Source: an uncultured Microcaldota archaeon
GTDB lineage: Archaea; Micrarchaeota; Micrarchaeia; Anstonellales; Anstonellaceae
Assembly: GCA_903892905.1 (NCBI GenBank)
Contig: CAITKI010000088.1
Location: 1 to 33,759 of the forward strand
Direction: 5' to 3'
DNA length: 33,759 bases
The notes under the pieces: model-generated
The model's database searches: none
What the model was told of the DNA's origin: nothing
Seen by the model: the letters and a program-made list of their open reading frames with translations, nothing else
Shown here: positions 28,072-33,759 of the stretch, piece after piece
Layout: every line of letters starts with the position of its first letter
Numbering within the stretch: position 1 is the stretch's first letter
Program-made: the position numbers and the translations under genes

Positions 28072-29367
28072 GTGGGATATCGCACTCATTACATATCTGA
28101 AGCCAAGAAACTAATCGGCAGCGAAGTGACGCTTGCAGGCTGGGTGCACGAGGTGCGCGACCTGGGGAAACTGAAGTTCGTGCAGCTTCGCGACCAGACA
28201 GGCATCATCCAGGTGACTGCAAAGCAGGGGCGCGAGCCTGATGCTGCGCTTGCCGCCATGAGCCAGCCCAAGGAAACAGTGGTGCAGGTGAAGGGCAAGG
28301 TGGCAGAAAGCAAAATGGCAGACTCAGGGTGCGAGTTTATTCCCTCGGAGTTCATAGTTCTCAACGAGCTGTCTGCAAAAGTTCCCTTCGAAGTGACTGG
28401 GAAAGTGCCTGCAGAGCTTGACGTGAGGCTTGACAACCGCTCAGTGGACATGAGGACGGCAAAAACAGCCGCCATCTTCCGCGTACGCTCCGTGCTTGCA
28501 AACGCTTTCAGGGAAAAGGCGCTCTCCCTTGGCTGCACAGAAATACAAACGCCGTGCATAGTGGAGGCTGCAACAGAGGGCGGCGCTGACCTGTTCAAGG
28601 TGCAATACTTCGAAAAGGACGCCTACCTCGTGCAATCTCCCCAGCTTTACAAGCAGCTTTGCGTGATTGGCGGCATGGATAAGGTATTCATGACAGTGCC
28701 GGTTTTCCGCGCGGAAAAGCACAACACGCTCACGCACTTGAACGAGGCGACGCAGATGGACATCGAGGCGGCATTCATCACTCCTGATGAGGCAGTGGAC
28801 ATGCTGGAGGCTGTCCTGATTCATTGCCTGACGCGCGCAAAAGAGAAATGCGCTTCCGAGCTTGCCATTCTCGGCAGGGACCTGCAGGTGCCTGCAAAGA
28901 TTCCCCGCCACACCTACACAGAGCTTGTGGAAAAGCTCAACGCCGCCGGCGTGAAATTCGAGTGGGGCACTGACTTTTCGCGCGAGACTGAGGCAAAGCT
29001 CACTGAAGTATTGGGCTACTCCACCTACTTCATCACAAAGTGGCCGACAGCAATACGCGCATTCTACTCCATGCCTGTCGAGGGAGACGAGAAAATCTGC
29101 AATGCATACGACCTGAATTATGAGGGGCTTGAAATCTCGTCAGGCGCACAGCGTGTCCACAAGCCGGAAATACTGATAAACGCCCTCCAGGCGCGCGGGC
29201 TCAACCCCGAGGAATTCTCGTTCTACGTGAATGCCTTCCGCGTGGGCGCGCCGCCGCACTGCGGCTGGTCCATTGGCATGGACAGGCTGACAATGAAGGT
29301 GTGCGGATTGCACAACATCCGCGAGGCAGTGTTGTTTCCCAGAGACAGGGTGAGGGTAAGGCCCTAA
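28072..29367 (+). CDS. aspS: aspartate--tRNA(Asp/Asn) ligase, archaeal type
   Basis: VTLAGWVHEVRDLGKLKFVQLRDQTGIIQVTA, TEGGADLFKVQYFEKDAYLVQSPQLYKQ, GWSIGMDRLTMKVCGLHNIREAVLFPRD; GTG start inferred. Confidence 0.92.
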   Translation: MGYRTHYISEAKKLIGSEVTLAGWVHEVRDLGKLKFVQLRDQTGIIQVTAKQGREPDAALAAMSQPKETVVQVKGKVAESKMADSGCEFIPSEFIVLNELSAKVPFEVTGKVPAELDVRLDNRSVDMRTAKTAAIFRVRSVLANAFREKALSLGCTEIQTPCIVEAATEGGADLFKVQYFEKDAYLVQSPQLYKQLCVIGGMDKVFMTVPVFRAEKHNTLTHLNEATQMDIEAAFITPDEAVDMLEAVLIHCLTRAKEKCASELAILGRDLQVPAKIPRHTYTELVEKLNAAGVKFEWGTDFSRETEAKLTEVLGYSTYFITKWPTAIRAFYSMPVEGDEKICNAYDLNYEGLEISSGAQRVHKPEILINALQARGLNPEEFSFYVNAFRVGAPPHCGWSIGMDRLTMKVCGLHNIREAVLFPRDRVRVRP

Positions 29368-29371
29368 GGCA

Positions 29372-29563
29372 GTGATTCATGTGGAACAAAAACTTCAAAA
29401 GTGCATAGAGGACGGTCACGCGAAAAAATTCGGCCCCGAGCTTTTCGACTGCCTGCGCGCCGGGGGCGCATGCCCTGACAAGGTGAGCTTCGGGAGAGGC
29501 TATTTCTGCGGCCAGGTCCTGCTTTGCGAGAAGCCGCAGAAGGCGCAGCCTGTGAAAAAGTAG
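29372..29563 (+). CDS. small hypothetical protein (63 aa)
   Basis: Short ORF directly downstream of aspS, four Cys. Confidence 0.45.
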   Translation: MIHVEQKLQKCIEDGHAKKFGPELFDCLRAGGACPDKVSFGRGYFCGQVLLCEKPQKAQPVKK

Positions 29564-29591
29564 TATTTTCTTCTCTAGGCGTTCGGGCATA

Positions 29592-29600
29592 GGTATATAA
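29592..29600 (+). promoter_or_regulatory. putative archaeal TATA box upstream of the histidine kinase
   Basis: ggtatataa about 60 nt upstream of the ATG at 29659. Confidence 0.45.
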
Positions 29601-29658
29601 ACCCATTTGACCATATTTGACAACACTTAACCAAAGCATATGTCTTAGAGGTATTTAT

Positions 29659-31308
29659 ATGGCAGTTAAAATATCCGGCGTTGAATTCTATGGAGGGGGG
29701 CGCAAGCCGCCCATCGAAAAGAGAGTGGAGAATCTCTACCCTCTCTACAAGGAAGGGAAAATTTCACCGTGGATGCGCATTTTCAAGTCGCAAAGCATAG
29801 CTGGATGCAGGATGAAGAAGATATGCAACCAGGAGAACGAGATTCGAAACCAGGTTCTTGAAAATATGCAGGAAATGGCGTTCAAGCTCAAGATCGAGCA
29901 TGGCGAGCAAGGCCCGAAGTTTATCATCGACTGGGTTTCACCGGGCTATGATACGGTGCTCGGATACAACTTAGGCGCTGCAATCGGCACCGACATATTG
30001 CGCAACGTTCACCCTGACGACCTGCCCGGGCTGATGGAGTTCATAAAAGAGAGGTTGACTTCCAAGAGCGGGGGCATTGCGTTGTTCCGCTCGCGCAAGG
30101 CGGATGGCACATACATATACACGGAAGGCACTGGCACCCCAATAATCGATGACAAGGGAATTGTAGTTGGCGCCGTAATCGTAAGCCGCGACGTGAGCAA
30201 GCGCATGGAGATGGAAAACAAGTTCAAGGGAATTTTCGATAAATCGCCGGTCGCCATCGAGGTTTTTTCCCCCGAAGGCAATATCCTGGACTTCAACCCG
30301 GCATGCGCGAAGCTTTTCGGCGTCAGCTCCCGCGAAGCTTTGGGCGAGTTCAACTTGTTCATGGACCCGAACATATCCGAGGAGATGAAGGATAGGCTGA
30401 AAAAAGACGGGTCCGCAAGCTACGAAGCCCCATTCGATTTTTCAAAGGTGCCTTACCCGACAACCGAAAAGGGCATCAAGCACTTCGCAGTGCACATAAA
30501 CAAGATTGCAGGCGATGGCGTCGGCTACATCGCGCAGGTCGTGGACGTCACCGAATCGGTCAAGCTCAACGCGGAGCTCCTGGCCACCAGCGCGGACAAG
30601 GACAAATTCATGAGCATGATGGCGCACGACCTGAGAAGCCCGTTCAACGGGATACTCGGTTTCGGCGAGCTGTTCGAGGCTAAGGTCAAGGAATTGCTGC
30701 AATCCGGGCAGTGCACCATTGACGATCTCCGGGAATTGGACGTCTATATTACGACTTTGCGCGGTTCTTCCCAGAAAGTGTTCAACCTTCTTGAAACGCT
30801 CATAGATTGGGGCCGGCTGAACAGCGGGAAGATGAACACCGAAATCAAGATCCTGAACATGCGCGATATCGTGACTGAGGTGATTGGCCCGCTTACGGTA
30901 AATTCGTTCAAGAAGAGCGTAACCGTCTCCAACATGGTGGATGAGCGCGCATATGTGAAAGGGATGGAGAACATGGTTGGAAGGATTGTTGCAAACCTCG
31001 TCTCAAACGCAATAAAATTCACAAAAGCCAACTGTGAGATAACAATATCCTCATCCGCCAAGGGCAAATTCGTGGAAATCACCGTGGCAGACAACGGCGT
31101 GGGCATACCTGCGCACGTGCTGCCCATGCTGTTCGGGGCGGTCAATAACGCCGTGACCACCACTGGGACGGCGGGCGAGAAGGGGAACGGGCTCGGGCTT
31201 CCCATGGTTGCAGAGATGGTGAAGCGGAACGGCGGCGAAATCCGCGTGGAATCCGAAGAGGGGAAAGGGTCAAGGTTCATCTTCACGCTTCCCGCCGCGC
31301 AGGGCTGA
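29659..31308 (+). CDS. PAS-domain sensor histidine kinase
   Basis: H-box MMAHDLRSPFNGILGFGELF; N-box NLVSNAIKFT; G1 DNGVGIP; G2 GEKGNGLGLPM. Confidence 0.92.
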   Translation: MAVKISGVEFYGGGRKPPIEKRVENLYPLYKEGKISPWMRIFKSQSIAGCRMKKICNQENEIRNQVLENMQEMAFKLKIEHGEQGPKFIIDWVSPGYDTVLGYNLGAAIGTDILRNVHPDDLPGLMEFIKERLTSKSGGIALFRSRKADGTYIYTEGTGTPIIDDKGIVVGAVIVSRDVSKRMEMENKFKGIFDKSPVAIEVFSPEGNILDFNPACAKLFGVSSREALGEFNLFMDPNISEEMKDRLKKDGSASYEAPFDFSKVPYPTTEKGIKHFAVHINKIAGDGVGYIAQVVDVTESVKLNAELLATSADKDKFMSMMAHDLRSPFNGILGFGELFEAKVKELLQSGQCTIDDLRELDVYITTLRGSSQKVFNLLETLIDWGRLNSGKMNTEIKILNMRDIVTEVIGPLTVNSFKKSVTVSNMVDERAYVKGMENMVGRIVANLVSNAIKFTKANCEITISSSAKGKFVEITVADNGVGIPAHVLPMLFGAVNNAVTTTGTAGEKGNGLGLPMVAEMVKRNGGEIRVESEEGKGSRFIFTLPAAQG

Positions 31309-31330
31309 TTCCGCCGTTCACGAAGTCAGG

Positions 31331-31338
31331 TTTATATA
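31331..31338 (+). promoter_or_regulatory. putative rRNA promoter TATA box
   Basis: tttatata upstream of a structured leader and the 16S rRNA. Confidence 0.55.
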
Positions 31339-31357
31339 CCTTTCTCCGTATACTAGA

Positions 31358-31522
31358 GCCTGCGAGTTTTGTCCCCTGGCGATATGGGGACGAGTCATGT
31401 TTGCCGATGCCTTCGGGCATACCGAAACTGAATTGACCCTACAATGGGTCATCGCGCCCGGCAACGGGGAATCGCCGAAAAATGGAAACGCGATCCTTTC
31501 GCGTTCGACGCACGCTTCAGGC
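31358..31522 (+). ncRNA. candidate structured RNA domain (16S leader or independent ncRNA)
   Basis: Closing stem GCCTG/CAGGC encloses hairpins GTCCCC/GGGGAC, ATGCC-ttcg-GGCAT, TGACCC/GGGTCA, CCCG-gcaa-CGGG and AACGCG/CGCGTT. Confidence 0.5.
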
Positions 31523-32098
31523 AACTACAAGGAAAGAGCGATTAGAGTGCTAAACCGCTGATCATTAAGATCAGCCAATGAATGCGGAAAAATAAGGATT
31601 AAGTCTTCTATGACTCCAGTTGATCCTGCTGGAGGACACTGCTATCAGAATACGCCTAAGCCATGCAAATCTGCCCGTCGGCTTCGACGGACGGTGTACG
31701 GCTCAGTAACAAGTAGTCAATCTGCCCTAAGGACGGGAGCAACCTCGGGAAACTGAGGTCAATTCCCGATGCTCCATCTATGCTGGAATGCTTGATGGGG
31801 AAAATGCGCGGTGAATCGTAGCCGTTGCGCCTTAGGATGAGACTGCTCCTGATTAGGTAGTTGGTGAGGTAACGGCTCACCAAGCCGATAATCAGTAGGG
31901 GCAATGGGAGTTGGCGCCCCGAGAAGGGCACTGAGACAAGGGCCCTAGTCCTACGGGATGCAGCAGGCGCGAAACCTCTGCAATGCGCGAAAGCGTGACA
32001 GGGGAATTCTGAGTGGCAGCCGGCTTTTAGCCGACTGTCTTTTGGCGAACCTAAACCGTTCGCAGAATAAGTTCTGGGTAAGACCAGTGCCAGCCGCC

Positions 32099-32126
32099 AT
32101 GTGCATTTGCATAATGCGCACGGTAC
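32099..32126 (+). other. 28-nt insertion/putative mini-intron within the 530 loop of 16S rRNA
   Basis: GTGCCAGCCGCC[atgtgcatttgcataatgcgcacggtac]GCGGTAATAC; removal restores the invariant sequence; boundary ambiguous by 1 nt. Confidence 0.8.
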
Positions 32127-32526
32127 GCGGTAATACTGGCAGAACGAGTGGTGCCCACGAATATTGGGTCTAAAGAGACCGTAGCTGGTCTGTTAAGTCC
32201 ACTGTGAAATCTTGGGGCTCAACCTCAAGGCGTGCAGTGGATACTGGCAGGCTTGAGAGCGGGGGAGGTCAGGGGTACTTACGGGGTATGAGTAAAATCA
32301 GTTGATCCTGTAAGGACCACCAGTGGCGAAGGCGCCTGACCAAAACGCGTCTGACAGTGAGGGTCGAAGGCTAGGAGAACGAATCGGATTAGATACCCGA
32401 GTAGCCCTAGCAGTAAATTATGCAGACTGTGGTGTTGCTGTGGCTTCGGGCCACAGCAGTGCTGTAGCGTAGGTGTTAAGTCTGCCACCTGGGGAGTACG
32501 GCCGCAAGGTTGAAACTTAAAGGAAT

Positions 32527-33189
32527 GAGCGGATGCAATCGTTTATTTTATCACCGGCATCCCGCCCTGTGAACCTTTATATTGAAGGGAAGGGTGGATT
32601 CTGGCATGAACAACGAGACAAGCTACCTGATGGGGGCGTTGAGGGACGGAAACTTCGACGTTCGGCCAGGGAAAAACTACGAGCTTCGGATTTATCAGGA
32701 CGATGAATCCTGGCTTGCAGCAGTCTCGGAGATGTTCCAAAGGAATTTTGGGATAACTCCGAAAATCTCGGGCAAACTTCTTCGGATAAACAACAAGAGC
32801 GCGATAAAAGAGCTTCTTGAAATTTCCGAATACAAGAACCCGCAGGGGCAATGGGGAACACCATCTTTATTGAGGACAAGTTCCGATGAGGAGAGATGGT
32901 GGTATGTGAGCGGCTTCTGGGACAGCGAGGGCGGAGTGCCCCTGGACCCAGCCACCACGACCCAAAAATATGTCTCGTTCGACCAGAAGAATAAAGAAGC
33001 GCTGGAGTTTGTAAGGTCATTCCTCGTAAAAGAGGGATTCCGGCCCACAAACCTCACCTTCACCGGCAATGTTTGGCAATTCCGGCTTACGCGAAAAGCG
33101 GAAGTCAAGGAATTTGCCACTCGCATAATTTCTTTTCACAGAGAGAAATTTCGGAGACTAATGTTGTTGATTGCATCTGTTCCCTAAAT
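32527..33189 (+). other. archaeal rRNA intron (663 nt) in 16S
   Basis: Interrupts AAACTTAAAGGAAT|TGGCGGGGGAGCACC; termini carry GATGCAATC and its perfect complement GATTGCATC; boundary ambiguous by up to 3 nt. Confidence 0.93.
32606..33187 (+). CDS. LAGLIDADG homing endonuclease encoded in the 16S intron
   Basis: Two degenerate LAGLIDADG motifs: YLMGALRDGNFDV and YVSGFWDSEGGV; located wholly inside the intron. Confidence 0.92.
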   Translation: MNNETSYLMGALRDGNFDVRPGKNYELRIYQDDESWLAAVSEMFQRNFGITPKISGKLLRINNKSAIKELLEISEYKNPQGQWGTPSLLRTSSDEERWWYVSGFWDSEGGVPLDPATTTQKYVSFDQKNKEALEFVRSFLVKEGFRPTNLTFTGNVWQFRLTRKAEVKEFATRIISFHREKFRRLMLLIASVP

Positions 33190-33343
33190 TGGCGGGGGAG
33201 CACCACAAGGGGTGGATGCTGCGGTTCAATTGGATACAACGCCAGGAATATTACCGTGGGCGACGGCAGGATGAAGGCCAGACTAAAGATCTTGCCTAAC
33301 GAGCCGAGAGGTGCTGCATGGCCATCGTCAGCTCGTGGTGCGA

Positions 33344-33390
33344 TATCGCGGATACGGAAACGTATTCGAGTATCGTGTCTGCGATGCACA
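33344..33390 (+). other. ~47-nt structured insertion in 16S rRNA near helix 36
   Basis: CTCGTGGTGCGA[...]AACTGTCTCGTTAAG; insertion contains CGGATACG-gaaa-CGTATTCG 8-bp stem with GNRA loop; boundaries approximate. Confidence 0.7.
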
Positions 33391-33759
33391 AACTGTCTCG
33401 TTAAGTCGAGTAACGAGCGAGACCCTCGCGTACAGTTGCTAATTTCCCCTCCGGGGGAGATGCACCCTGTACGGACTGCCCGTGTTAAATGGGAGGAAGG
33501 AGAGGGCGACGGTAGGTCAGTATGGCCTGAATCTCACGGGCTACACGTGGCATACAATGGATGAGACAATGGGCTGCGACCCCGAAAGGGGAAGCTAATC
33601 TCACAAACTCATCCCAAGTTCGGATTGGGGGCTGAAACTCGCCCCCATGAAGCTGGAATCCCTAGTAATCGCTTGTCATCATCGAGCGGTGAATACGTCC
33701 CCGCTCCTTGCACACACCGCCCGTCAAGTCACCCAAGCGAGTTTTTAGTGAGGCTGCGC

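Larger units (their letters stand above)
31611..33759 (+). rRNA. 16S rRNA, interrupted, 3' end cut by window edge
   Basis: CCAGTTGATCCTGCTGGAGG start; GATTAGATACCCGAGTAG; GAAACTTAAAGGAAT..TGGCGGGGGAGCACCACAAG; GGCTACACGTGGCATACAATG; TTGCACACACCGCCCGTC. Confidence 0.97.

Noticed and set aside
31656-33564. Short ORFs in 16S exons and antisense to the homing endonuclease (31656..31931 -, 31958..32173 +, 32279..32488 -, 32577..33050 -, 33073..33564 +)
   Set aside because: Fall in rRNA or antisense to the LAGLIDADG gene without recognisable motifs
1-33759. CRISPR array, tRNA genes, prophage
   Set aside because: No regularly spaced repeats, no tRNA cloverleaf/T-loop signatures in intergenic gaps and no phage structural genes recognised by eye

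Overview
GC-rich archaeal chromosomal window. Most genes are archaeal housekeeping genes: AmrS and AmrA of the AmmeMemoRadiSam set, PurD, adenosylhomocysteinase, NusA-like KH protein, Alba, DUF460, GlmU/GlmM-type enzymes, Sec61-beta, CDP-archaeol synthase, PheS, RNase Z and AspS. Gene content and small exported proteins suggest a DPANN-type lineage such as Micrarchaeota, but this is inference. Accessory elements are a stand-alone IS200/IS605-type TnpB, a RelE/RHH toxin-antitoxin pair, a VirB2/TrbC-like small membrane protein and a bacterial-style PAS histidine kinase. The most striking locus is the 16S rRNA gene at the right end (about 31611 to window end). Three segments interrupt its conserved core: a 28-nt stem-loop inside the 530 loop (the 515F primer site), a ~663-nt intron encoding a LAGLIDADG homing endonuclease (inside the 915R primer site), and a ~47-nt structured insertion near E. 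coli position ~1080. A ~165-nt multi-hairpin RNA domain precedes the 16S. No tRNA genes or CRISPR arrays were recognised. All calls are by eye; no database search was run.
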